A DNA stretch of 64,000 nucleotides from Leptodontidium sp. MPI-SDFR-AT-0119 (taxonomy: Eukaryota > Ascomycota > Leotiomycetes > Helotiales > Leptodontidiaceae): positions 62,001 to 126,000 of the forward strand of contig JAHLEZ010000031.1 of NCBI GenBank assembly GCA_020726505.1, given 5' to 3'. Position numbers and translations under genes: made by a program. The notes under the pieces were generated by a model. It did no database searches. It saw only the letters and a program-made list of their open reading frames with translations, and was not told the origin of the DNA. The stretch's first letter is position 1. Each line of letters starts with the position of its first letter. Below are positions 1-9,225 of this stretch, piece after piece.

Positions 1-181
1 GGAGGTTGATTAGGTTGATGCGTTCAGAAACTGGTAAGTGACAACAGCTGGATCAGAAATACCTACATATACAATGTGATGGCTCAGCCAAATTCAACTG
101 TCCAAGAGATACAATAAAGCCAAAGCAAACCATCCTACATCTGCACATTCACATTCCAATTCTTGTAGCACACCAACCAAC
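1..181. other. 5' flank of aldehyde dehydrogenase gene
   Basis: This is upstream non-coding sequence of the gene starting at 182. The last 60 bases are rich in CA and AC (CACATTCACATTCCAATTC type), as is common in fungal 5' leaders. No certain TATA box or operator was seen. Confidence 0.4.
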
Positions 182-1792
182 ATGGCATCCTACCAGACCA
201 ACCTGTTCATTAACAATGAAGTATGAAAATTCAATGATTGCATGTGTCTAAGAAAGCTGTTAACACGCCCCAACAGTTCGTTCCATCTTCGACTGGAGAG
301 ACCTTTGAGGTCTATAATCCGGTTGACGATAGCCTGATCACCAATGCGGTGCAGGTCGCGTCAGACGCAGATGTCGATACGGCCGTGGCTGCCGCAAAGA
401 CCGCATTCAAGACCTGGCGCAAAACACCAAGCACACAGCGTGCTGCCATGATGATTCGGTATGCCAATTTACTGGAGAAACATCTCGATGAGGTTGCCAA
501 GCTGGAGTCTATTTGCATGGGTCTGCCAGTCCATCTGGCAAAATTTCTCTTGGTGCTTCAGGTTTCCAATTTCAGGTACTTTGCTGGCATGGCCGACAAA
601 ATTGCGGGGGAAACATACCCAGAAGACGGAGATGGCTACTTCAAGATGGTGAACTATGAGCCGCTCGGTGTCGTTGCCGGCATCGCTGCGTGGAATGCAA
701 CACAGCTTTTCGTCGGCTGGAAGGTACGTCGACAGATGCCGTCCCCAGACCACGACTGACAACCCGCAGATTGCCCCCGCCGTGGCCGCAGGAAATACTA
801 TTATATTCAAGACTTCTGAGAAGTCGCCCCTGGCTGTGCTCTATCTCGGAGCCCTTTTCAAGGAAGCAGGCTTTCCCCCAGGAGTAATCAATCTACTTTC
901 AGGCGCCGCGAACACTGGCTCCAAGATGGCGTCCCACATGGACATTGCCAAGATCTCGTTCACTGGGTCTATCAATGCTGGTCGTCAAGTCCAGATTGCT
1001 GCGGCCAAGAGCAATCTCAAGATAGTTACCCTTGAGCTTGGAGGAAAGTCTGCTTCCATCATTTTCAACGATGCCAACATCGAAAATGCTGTGACGCATA
1101 ATTCCCAAAACTTCTTGTTCAACAGTGCGCAGACCTGCTCTGCAGGGTCTCGCATCTTGGTTCAGGAGGGGGTCGCGGCCGCATTCATTGAGAAATTGAA
1201 GGCTGCCTACACCCAGATCGCCGCTTCCATGGGTGATCCTGCTCTGGCGTCAACGTTCATGGGGCCAGTAGCAGATCAGGCTCAATTCTCCCGAGTCATG
1301 GAATTTATCGACGGAGCCAAAGCGGAAGGCACAGAGGTTCTAACTGGGGGCGGCAGGCAAGGCAACAAAGGTCGATTCATCCAACCGACAATCTTGCTGA
1401 ATCCGGACAAGAACAGCAGAGTATACACCGAGGAGATCTTCGGGCCGGTCGTGACGGTGAAGACTTTCAAGACTGAGGATGAAGTGATTGAAATGGCGAA
1501 CAACACAGTCTTTGGACTGGCAGGTAAGTTTCGTGCCCAGCATTTCCACGCGATCATGTTCTAATTATCCATAGCTACTGTGTACACAACCAACCTCACG
1601 CGTGCGATGCGTGTTACGTCCCAGCTTGAAGCAGGGCTTGTGTCGGTCAATAGTTCACATACAGCTCTCCTTCAGACCCCATGGGGTGGTTGGAAGGAGA
1701 GCGGCTATGGCAGAGAAGGAGGAATTCACGGTTTCACGGAGTACCTGCAGACGAAGACAGTCCACATCAACATGAATGCTCCTGATAACTGA
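182..1792 (+). CDS. aldehyde dehydrogenase (NAD(P)+-dependent ALDH superfamily)
   Basis: The product should oxidise aldehydes to carboxylic acids and is probably cytosolic, since no targeting peptide is seen. Four exons join into about 485 residues, the normal ALDH length: 182-220, 277-723, 770-1523 and 1575-1792. Intron 1 (221-276, GTATGA...ACAG) is chosen because it joins LFINNE directly to FVPSSTGETFEVYNP, the usual ALDH N-terminus; without it the frame meets a TGA at once. Introns 2 and 3 are 46 and 51 nt with GT-AG ends. The general-base Glu lies in LELGGK (about residue 251) and the nucleophile Cys in QTCSAGSR (about 285). EEIFGPVVTVKTF and the C-terminal PWGGWKESGYGREGG are also present. 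Nothing looks broken. The substrate cannot be read from sequence; closest in feel to fungal general or indole-acetaldehyde-type ALDHs. Confidence 0.93.
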
Positions 1793-2109
1793 TAGACATT
1801 CCATGAGAAAGCTTGCTCGCAGGCCGGAAATGTGGGGGGCTTGATCAGATTCTAGATCGCTAAAGAGATTTTAGCATTATCAATTCAGATGAAGATGCGG
1901 ATTGGATACTATCGTTCGTATGATTGCCGTGCTTTTGTATCCTCAAGGACGCATGCAAATTTTCTTTGATTTCGGATGCTATCTATCACTTATGCTGTCT
2001 TGATGGCAGCAGGTGTCTTGTCGATAGCCATACCTCCTACCAAGCCTAACTCTGGCAGACCTTGGATATAGTTCTAGAATATTCTCTTATGATAAGTCAT
2101 AACGCTACT
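1793..2109. other. 3' flank of aldehyde dehydrogenase, no gene seen
   Basis: AT-rich downstream sequence with no open frame of interest. Nothing recognisable until the repeat region that starts near 2110. Confidence 0.5.
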
Positions 2110-2779
2110 TGTGAAGTCTAATCCCTCGACCAAACTGCTATCTTTGCTGCTACAGCACTTCTAACAAGGGGCCAGTTCTGCAGCCACACCTCTTCTCAAG
2201 CAGCCAGTTTTGCAGTCACAGTTTTAGACCGTCTAAATGTGACGGTACAAGAGCATGAACGAGGTCGAATGCGACTTGGGTAAAATGATTGTTTACAAGG
2301 AAGAAAGAGATTTGTAAGGAAATCTCTGACTTGAGCTATTTACACAATATTCATAAAGTGAGACTATTCACAAAATATGAACATCACCTGATCATTCCCT
2401 CACACTAAACAAGCACTGCCATCACACTTTTGCATCCCTCGAATAAGTAGCTATTTTCTGGCACCATATAGCTATTTTTGCTGCCACCCTTTATATCCTT
2501 CGAACGAGCAGCCGTTTCTGCCGCCACACTTTTCATCCTACGAGCCACCGGCCCGGTCTTGCTGCCATACTATTTCTAGCAAACAGCCAGTTTTGCAGTC
2601 ACACTTTTGCATCCTTCAGAACAAGCAGCCAGTTCTGCTGCCACACCTCTTCACAAGCAGCCATTTCCGCCGCCACAACTCTTCACAAGCAGCCATTTTT
2701 GCCATCACACCTTTTGTATCCTCTGATTAAGCAGCCAGTTCTGCTGCCACAGCTCTTCCAACAAGCAGCCAACTTTACT
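2110..2779. repeat. degenerate tandem repeat with CAGCCAGTTTTGC-type core
   Basis: A short sentence is repeated imperfectly many times: AAGCAGCCAGTT(C/T)TGC, then (A/T)GCCACACCTCTTC or ATCACACTTTTGCATCC, and so on, roughly every 35-60 bases. Units are clear near 2190, 2205, 2585, 2625, 2655, 2685, 2730 and 2765. The same words (AGCAGCCATTTCAGCAGCC, CAGTTTTGCATC) recur near 34750-34815. No coding potential is evident. It looks like an old minisatellite or the decayed non-coding part of a transposon. Confidence 0.6.
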
Positions 2780-3078
2780 ACACACACACACACAATTTAT
2801 TAACGCCCGGCGGCTGAGCCGAAAGGGCCACTATCACTACTCTATTACTACATTTCCTAAAGTGCATCTTGATCTCCTTCAAGCCCATACAAAACTCCAC
2901 ATGTAGCTTATATTCCTTTAATTGCCATTTCTCTTCGGTTTCTCGTGGATTAGTAACATTATGAGTAGACTAGCTTGAAGGCTATTCTCCAAGTGTTCAA
3001 CGTCCTATCTTCGGCGGATGAAGCGGTGTCTGCTCTCTACGGCACGAGGTGATAGTGGGTGAAGTCGGGTGTGGTGGA

Positions 3079-3411
3079 TTAGTTGTCCTGATTTAGCTGA
3101 AGTTGGTTCGCATCAAGTCGGCCTATGGCTATTGCGAACCGTATCGTTGCTCGAACAGCGTTCATATTCGGAGCCCAGTTCTTGTCATCCGTTGGAGTCT
3201 TTCCGCCCAAGTAAAAAGATATATTCCCTCTGCTTGTATCTGCGCATTGTAGCATCTCGGCACGATGCACTGTCCACCTTCTGCACCGGAAGAGGAAGTT
3301 GTCTACCGTCTCACGCGCTTGTCCACATTCGCACTGATCTGTCGACGCAGCTTTGATTCGGTGGAGGTAGACGTTCAATCTTGCCATGCCTGTTCTGAGT
3401 TGGGCAAGCAC
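3079..3411 (-). pseudogene. LINE family A ORF2 C-terminal zinc-binding tail
   Basis: About 110 residues that continue the ORF2 above after a frameshift near 3400-3440. They contain LAQLRTGMARLNVYLHRIKA, followed by a C-x-C...C...H-like knuckle (QCECGQ, FLFRCRRW), the usual reverse-transcriptase zinc-binding tail of fungal LINEs. The same block occurs at 7818-8306 in the second copy. Confidence 0.8.
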
Positions 3412-4817
3412 ATTAGCTTCCTTCCATGACAGTCGGTCGTAGAGCGTCGTGTGTGTTTGCCAGGCAATGCTGTGTCAACTCTTTTAGAATGTTTTCCAAT
3501 GTTTTCCGGTAACCCTCTCATGGTGCTGTGCTTAGCTCGCGCTATATTGAGAGTCGTTGATCGTATTCTGGGGAGCTGTGTCTGTGGGGTGGTACCCTGT
3601 CTTGTTGCTGCCTTTGCCTTCTCCTTGGCAAGCTTCATGAGTTCGTTTTCCTCACTTGATGGGAGCCATAAGATTGTTATCGTGTTCCCATCTCTTCTTA
3701 AGGCTCTTATTGACCTATAGATACGGCTGATGTGCTCTTGTCCGGATTGTTGTCGAGGCTTCCTAAGTGTAAGCACAGCCGCTTTGTTTCTTGTTATCAA
3801 CACAATTCGACGGAATCTGAGCTGTGTTAGTGTGCTCAGAGCATTAGCCATCGCTGCTAACTCTCCGGAGTACGGGTTTTGTTCGTCTCTCCTACCCAGT
3901 GTAGAGGAGAAGGACAAGATCTCATCTCTTGGGTTACTGCGTGTCGACTGGTGTAATTCGATCACGCCACCCATTCCAACTACTCCATTTCGTGCTGAAC
4001 TGCTCACGGCGATACGTACCCCCCAGTCCATACATAGTTGTCTCAATGCTAATTCGTCGGTAATAGTTTGTAATCTTTTCTCCCACGGTGCCAACGTGTA
4101 TGGGTTGATGGTTTCCAGCTCCTCCATCGCTATGTCTTCAAGTGCCTCTGCCACTTGGTAAAGTTGTGAGCGATGTTGTTTTCTAAACTTTCGCATTCGG
4201 GATGTATTCCTTCGAAGTGGGTTGGTTTCGGGAAGCGTGTGGACATCTGTCCACAGCTTGACTGCCCGTCTCCAGAAACGGTCTTGTGCGCTAGCAATGT
4301 GGGCCTCTGCTTCCGCGACGCTTGTTGCCACCGTGAGAAACGTCCCCACGATAGCTTGCGCTCCTATTCTTTGGACCCTGTTGATGGGTCCCATGAGTTT
4401 GTCTTTAAAGGCATGCATCCAAACATTGGAGGCATAGTCTACAGCCGGAGCAACTGTTGAAGTGAACAACTGCCGTGCCGTTGATGGCGAGAGACCCCTG
4501 AGCCGCTTGAGCTCCATTACTGCTTCCAGGCCTTTAGAGGCTGCCCTCGCGATATGTTCCTTGTACTTGAGCTTGGCGTCCATGAGCACTCCAAGTATCT
4601 TGACATGGTCCTTGGGTGGAACAGTTTGTCCCTTAATAGTAAAGTGTTCCGTGGCGCTCTTGTATGGTTTACGGGTGAAGTGTATGATTGCTGTCTTCTC
4701 CGCTTCAAAGGTCGCACCGCTTCTTCTCTCCCAGTCGAGAGCATCGTTGATGATGGCTTCGATGCCTTCTCGGTTGCTTTGTACATGTGGGCCCTGTGAC
4801 CCACGCAGTGAAGTCAT
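3375..4817 (-). pseudogene. LINE family A ORF2 fragment: RT thumb and RNase H
   Basis: About 480 open residues of a reverse transcriptase ORF2. They start after the FVDD active site, which is upstream in another frame, and run through the thumb (ILGVLMDAKLKYKEHIARAA, TVAPAVDYASNVWMHAFKDK). An RNase H-like region follows (NPYSGELAAMANALSTL). The last 30 or so residues are frame-shifted; the true C-terminus with the Cys/His knuckle (CECGQARETVDNFLFRC) continues in another frame at 3079-3411. This is an inactive relic belonging to the element at 2780-7510. Confidence 0.85.
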
Positions 4818-4951
4818 CCACGAAAGCTATCGCTCCCCCGCGGCTGTCGATTCGTCTTGTACCAGATCGGCGTGTGAAGAAGAGGAACAAGATCGGAGAA
4901 TATGGGAGAGCCTTTGCGGCAGGCCAGCCTGTGGTAGGCTTCGGACCTCGG

Positions 4952-4964
4952 AAGACTGCCCATT
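4952..4964. repeat. target-site duplication, left copy (AAGACTGCCCATT)
   Basis: AAGACTGCCCATT here is repeated exactly at 7019-7031. The two copies bracket the family B LINE, and removing the insert rejoins the family A reading INGQS-SEVRSLPQAGLPQ. Confidence 0.9.
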
Positions 4965-4983
4965 ATATTATGAGATTATTATA

Positions 4984-5015
<32 letters not shown>

Positions 5016-5205
5016 GGATTATATTATTATTATTATTATTATTAGAATTAGGATTATTAGGATAGTAGAATTAGAGGAGATTATTATTATTATTAGGAGG
5101 AGTATTATAGGATTATTAGTCTTGAGTATATAGTAGGATGATTATTATATTATTATTAGGATTATTATTATTATTATTATTATATTATTATTATGATTAT
5201 ATGTA

Positions 5206-5279
<74 letters not shown>

Positions 5280-5280
5280 T
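4965..5280. repeat. (ATT)n microsatellite = expanded LINE 3' tail
   Basis: An almost uninterrupted ATT/TTA array with a few AGG or GATT interruptions before 5200, then pure to 5277. Read on the minus strand it is (AAT)n, the 3' tail of the family B LINE. The other copy has a tail of only about 44 bases (22197-22240), so this one has expanded after or during insertion. Confidence 0.9.
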
Positions 5281-7018
5281 TCCTTTTAACGTCCTGTGTA
5301 AGTCGAAGACTATAGTAGGACGGCTGGGGCAATAAGCCCCGGCGTTTCTATATAAAGTACAAGAAGGTTGCCAATTTGTTCCAGGGGACATTGAGGGCAT
5401 AGCCCTAGTTATAACAAAGGAAAATTATCGAAGAACGTGTAGAAGGTATCACGATTATTCCTCCTCTTACTCCTCCTCCTGCTCCTGCTCCTCTTCCTGC
5501 CTTCTCTCTAAGTACCATTTCCTGGTACAAAGTCTAGTCTTTTTGAGAAAATCTAGCGTCTTCTCGATCCCAATTTTTGTATGCATTAAGAGAGGTAGAC
5601 TCAGTCTTGCTCCCTTCATTTCGTCCCGTAGCTTGGCCCTCGCCTTGGCTATTCCTGTCTCTTTGCAGCTCAAAAGTAAATGGGCGGTTGTCTCTCTCCT
5701 ACCACACCTACACAAGTCGCTATCCGTACGGCCTAGTCTATATAGGTATGACCTTACATACCCATGGCCTAGCTTCAATTGGAAGAAGGAGCTAGCTAGC
5801 TCTCTTCTAGTTCCAGGCGGTAGGTGGATCTTCGACCGTAGCTGCCAAGGGAATTGCTTCCTATAGGTAGTTGTATTTTGGCAAGGCGTCTTTTCGTACT
5901 GGTCTAACGCCGACTCCCACTCTCTAGTACTAACTTGCTTCGCTTTACAGCCGAGGACTGCAAAGCTGGTTTCATTTGTATTTGGGGCTAGCGTCGTTGC
6001 TTGCTTTGCTAACGAGTCAGCTAGCTCGTTTCCGTATACTTCCGTATGGCCGGGGACCCAGTTGATCGATATCGAGGCTCCTCTGCTCTTGGCTAGCTGC
6101 GCTGCTTGAATGGCCCGGATTTGGCAAGCTTGGCCTGGGTTGTCTGATGGTGTTTTGAGACGGAAGAGTCCCGCCTGGTTATCCGAGTAGATGTAGTATG
6201 ACTGGCCTGGCTTAGCTACCTTGCTAGCGTACTCAACTGCTTGGGTAGTCCCTTCTAGCTCCCCGTTGTAGACTAACTGGGAGTCCCCCAAGTTAGTCAT
6301 GCTCTTGTAGACTACTTTAGGGGTGCCCCTCTCATAGTTCAGTACCACGAGCCCTACGCCTACTCCGGTTGAATCTTCCCCTGGCATAGACGAAGCATCT
6401 GTATAGATGGTGAATTCGTCTGCGCCTATGTGCAGGTTCGAGTTGTGTATTTGAGCAGTTGCTTCCTTTGGCAGCGGGCTAATATTGACCGTATACGGCG
6501 TTGCTCTGTTCCACGGTGGGTATTTAAAGTGCTGGAGGGGCTCAAGGTCCTCTGGGTCGACTAGATCTTGAATTGAGGCCCGAATCCGTTCGAGTTGCAC
6601 TGTGGGTTTGAGACTGGGTCTTGTTGAGAGGTTTGAGAGTTCCTGGTTAATCGGGTGATTGGGGGTTAGTTTCAGTGCACGAATGGCGAATTTTCGAGTA
6701 CTGGCGTTTAGTCGGACACAAGGAGGCTGTAGCGCTGCCTCGACCTCCATTGGTATTATCGGAGCTGTCTTGAACACCCCTAGGATTTTTCGTAGAGCTA
6801 GGTTTTGCAAGGCCTGGAGGGGTTTCTTAAACTGTGTCTGTCCCCTCCACCAAATCGGGGAGCCGTAGTCGGCTACACTAACCACACAGGCTAGGTATAG
6901 CTGTCGTACCGCAAACGGGGAGAGCCCTTTTGCCGTATTGGCTAGTCGTGTCATCCTCTGGAATGCCGATCTGGCCTGGCTAGTACGTATTGCCGCATGC
7001 TGCTTAAAAGTAAGGCCT
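4965..7018 (-). mobile_element. LINE family B copy 1, 5'-truncated, with long (AAT)n tail
   Basis: A non-LTR retrotransposon of about 2.05 kb on the minus strand, inserted into the family A LINE. The 3' tail is the long ATT/AAT triplet array at 4965-5280. The 5' end at 7018 starts inside the RT thumb (GLTFKQHAA), so the RT active site is missing through ordinary 5' truncation. The coding part (5467-7077) is clearly the same family as the LINE at 17650-22240: both share TRLAN..KGL(S/T)PFA(V/L)RQLY, IWWRGQ and LRKILGVF-type segments, both have (AAT)n tails, and both have Glu-rich C-termini. Confidence 0.92.
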
Positions 7019-7077
7019 AAGACTGCCCATTGATTTGGATCGTCGCGGTGCGTTCCGAGCAGAATGCCTCTATCCAC
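5467..7077 (-). pseudogene. LINE family B ORF2 C-terminal half: RT thumb, RNase H, zinc knuckle
   Basis: About 520 open residues. RT thumb (ARSAFQRMTRLANTAKGL) is followed by SVADYGSPIWWRGQ and then a well-preserved RNase H: IYTDASSMPGED, NGELEGTTQAVEYA, IYSDNQAGL and NWVPGHTEVYGNELADSLA, which carry the D-E-D-D catalytic set. Then comes the zinc knuckle (CRCGRRETTAHLLLSC) and an acidic end (RRQEEEQEQEEE) made from a short triplet repeat. The first 20 residues (7018-7077) are not LINE B but family A DNA read across the junction. The frame is intact downstream, but the copy lacks endonuclease and RT palm, so it cannot be autonomous. Confidence 0.88.
7019..7031. repeat. target-site duplication, right copy (AAGACTGCCCATT)
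   Basis: Exact match to 4952-4964, at the 5' junction of the family B LINE. Confidence 0.9.
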
Positions 7078-7510
7078 CGCAGCAGCTTCTCTGGTATGCC
7101 TCGAGCCTTCATTCTTTGCAGCAATCTTTCTTTGCAGACTCCGTTGTAGGCCCCCTTGACATCGAAACTGACCAGGCTGACGATTCGACGGCCCCGCCAG
7201 GCGGTGTAGATCTGCTCTTGTAGAAGTACGAGTGCTTGCTCAGCCGATCGTTGTTTACGAGCTCCAAAGTGATTGGTGGGGAGAAGGCCGTATGTCTCTA
7301 CCGCGTGCGAGATCCTCTCCGCGACTATCGATTCCAGTACTTTCCCAAGTGTTGCCAATAGTGAAATCGGTCTCCAGGCTTTTGCGACTGTGTAGTTCTC
7401 TTTGCCAGGCTTTTTAAGTGGTATGATCTTAGCGTGTCGCCACTGGGAGGGCAGCGTTCCCTCTTCCAGAGACTCTCGATATAGTGCCAGAACACGGTGT
7501 TTGACCACTG
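7032..7510 (-). mobile_element. LINE family A copy 1, 5' part (RT fingers/palm), displaced by insertion
   Basis: This is the upstream portion of the same family A LINE whose 3' part lies at 2780-4964. The coding strand reads SQWRHAKIIPLKKPGK, WRPISLLATLGKVLES and VSFDVKGAYNGV (RT palm motif A with the first catalytic Asp), ending ATIQINGQS at the insertion point. It is 5'-truncated at about 7510, where the tail of a second family A copy begins. Confidence 0.88.
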
Positions 7511-7817
7511 TCGTTCATACACACACACACAATTTATTACGCCCGGCGGCTGAGCCGAGAGGGCAACTATCACTGATCTACTAATACATTTCCCAAGAAT
7601 TGTCCTAGTCTCCTTCGAGCTCATACAGAGTTCATTTCTAGCCTATGTTTCCTCTTCTTTCCTATTTCTTACGGATTCTCGTGGGTTAGTAGTATTGTTA
7701 GTAGGCTAGCCTGAAGGCAATTCTCCAAGTGTTCAGCATCCTATCTTCGGCAACTGAAGCGGTGCCTGCTGTCTGTGGCACGAGGTGATGGGTGTAGGTT
7801 GGGTCGGGTGTCGCGGG

Positions 7818-8382
7818 TTAGGTGCTCTGGCTCATCTGCAGTTGGTTTGCGTCGAGTCGGCCGGTGGCTATTGCGAACTGTATTGTTGCTCGAACGGCCT
7901 TCATGTTCGGAGTCCAGCATTTGTCATCTGATGTTGATTTCCCTCCCAAATAGAAGGAAATATTGCTTCTATGTGTGTCTGTACATTGGAGCATCTCTGT
8001 CCGGTGCGCTGTCCATTTTGTACATCGGAAGAGGAAATGCTCTACTGTCTCTCTTGCTTGGCCACATGCACATTGCTCTGTCTGTGCTACTTTGATCCGG
8101 TGGAGATAGGCGTTCAGTCTTGCCATGCCTGTCCTAAGTTGGGCAAGCACACTCGCCTCCTTCCATGAAAGCTGGTTGTATAATTTTCGCGTGTGTTTGC
8201 CTGGCAGGGCTGCGTCGACTCTCTTAGAATGCATTCCGACTTTTTCTGGCAGGCGCCTATTAGTGCTTAGTTTGGATCGTGCCACGTTGAGGGTTGTCGA
8301 TTGCATTCTGGGAGTCTGTATTTGCGGAGTAGCGCCTTGTTGAGTAGCCTCTCTTGCCTTCTCCTTGGCGAGCTTTAGGAGC
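7818..8382 (-). pseudogene. LINE family A copy 2 ORF2 C-terminus
   Basis: Open residues including ALPGKHTRKLYNQLSWKEAS, LAQLRTGMARLNAYLHRIK and the knuckle CACGQARETVEHFLFRC, matching copy 1. The frame upstream of 8306 can be followed to the frameshift with the next block near 8380. Confidence 0.8.
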
Positions 8383-9225
8383 TCATTTTCTTCGGTCGAG
8401 GGGGGTCCACATGATCAACATCACGTTTCCGTCCTTCCGTAGTGACCTGATAGACTTGTAGATGTGGCGGACGTGCTCTTGCCCAGACTGCTGACGAGGT
8501 TGCCTGAGTGTGAGTACTGCTGCCTTGTTGCTTGTTAGCAGTGCAATGCTGCGAAATCTGAGCTTTGGCAGCGCGCCCAACGCTTGTGCCATCGCTGCTA
8601 GTTCTCCGGAATATGGATTCTGCTCTGATCTCATGCCGAGTGTAGAGGAAAAAGTCTCGAGCTTCAGACTGCCGTGTACTGACGTCGCCAGTTGGACAGC
8701 TCCGCCTACTCCCACCACACCATTCCTCGCCGAGCTGCTTACGGCAATGCGTACTGTCCAATCCGCATCTATCCTCTCTTCTGTTGTTCCGTCATGGATA
8801 GTCTGTACTCGTTTCTCCCAGGGTGCTAGTGTGAACGGGTTGATCGTTTCCAAGTCCTCCATTGCTATATCCTTGAGTGCGTCTGTCACCTGATAGAGTG
8901 GTGAGCGGTGTTGTCTTCTGAATTTTCGCATTCGAGACGTATTCCTGCGAAGCGGGTTAGTATCGGGCAGGGTGTGGATGTCTGTCCATAATTTGACTGC
9001 TCGTCTCCAGAACCGATCTTGCGCAGGGGCGATGTGAGCCTCTGCTTCTGCTACGCTCGTTGCCACCGTAAGGAACGTTCCTACGATTGCTTGTGCTCCT
9101 ATCCTTTGGACCCTGTTAATGGGTCCCACCAGCTTGTCCTTAAAGGCGTGCATCCAGACATTAGAGGCGTAGTCTGCCACCGGTGCGACGGTGGAAGTGA
9201 AGAGCCGTCGCGCCGTCGCGGGAGC
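8383..9225 (-). pseudogene. LINE family A copy 2 RT thumb and RNase H-like part
   Basis: About 280 residues nearly parallel to copy 1: TVAPVADYASNVWMHAFKDK, AQAIVGTFLTVATSVAEAEA, NPYSGELAAMAQALGAL. The first dozen residues of the open frame (above 9225) are unrelated host sequence read through the truncation point. The 3' end runs into a frameshift (MLIMWTPLDRRK). Confidence 0.82.

Larger units (their letters stand above)
2780..4964 (-). mobile_element. LINE family A copy 1, 3' part (RT palm/thumb, RNase H, (TG)n tail)
   Basis: This is the 3' portion of a non-LTR retrotransposon on the minus strand. At the left end a (CA)n run (2780-2794) followed by AATTTATTAACGCCCGGCGG is the tail in reverse complement, so the element ends ...CGTTAATAAATT(TG)n. 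Reading upstream come the zinc-binding tail, an RNase H-like part and the RT thumb (FEAEKTAIIHFTRKP). The catalytic FVDD motif (AIAFVDDFTAWVTG, about 4800-4850) and LPQAGLPQ (about 4915-4945) are also readable, but in different frames, so this copy is dead. The element does not end at 4964: it resumes at 7032, because a second LINE is inserted there with a 13-bp target duplication. Confidence 0.9.
7511..9225 (-). mobile_element. LINE family A copy 2, 5'-truncated
   Basis: A second copy of family A lies directly behind the first, in the same orientation. Its 3' end is the (CA)n run at about 7523-7533 followed by AATTTATTACGCCCGGCGG, the same terminus as copy 1. Coding parts are 8383-9225 (thumb and RNase H-like) and 7818-8306 (zinc-binding C-terminus), separated by a frameshift near 8380. 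Sequence identity to family A stops at about 9225 (PATARRLFTSTV), so the RT catalytic domain is absent. Confidence 0.88.

Noticed and set aside
221..252. A 32-nt mini-intron in the aldehyde dehydrogenase (AG at 251-252)
   Set aside because: The acceptor at 274-276 gives a normal 56-nt intron and the expected ALDH N-terminal sequence.
5138..5335. Poly-Ile open frames in the triplet array
   Set aside because: They are translations of the (ATT)n microsatellite, not a gene.
7017..7077. LINE ORF with an internal deletion that removed the RT active site
   Set aside because: The 13-bp direct repeat shows the junction is an insertion border between two LINE families; the family A active-site region continues at 4950.
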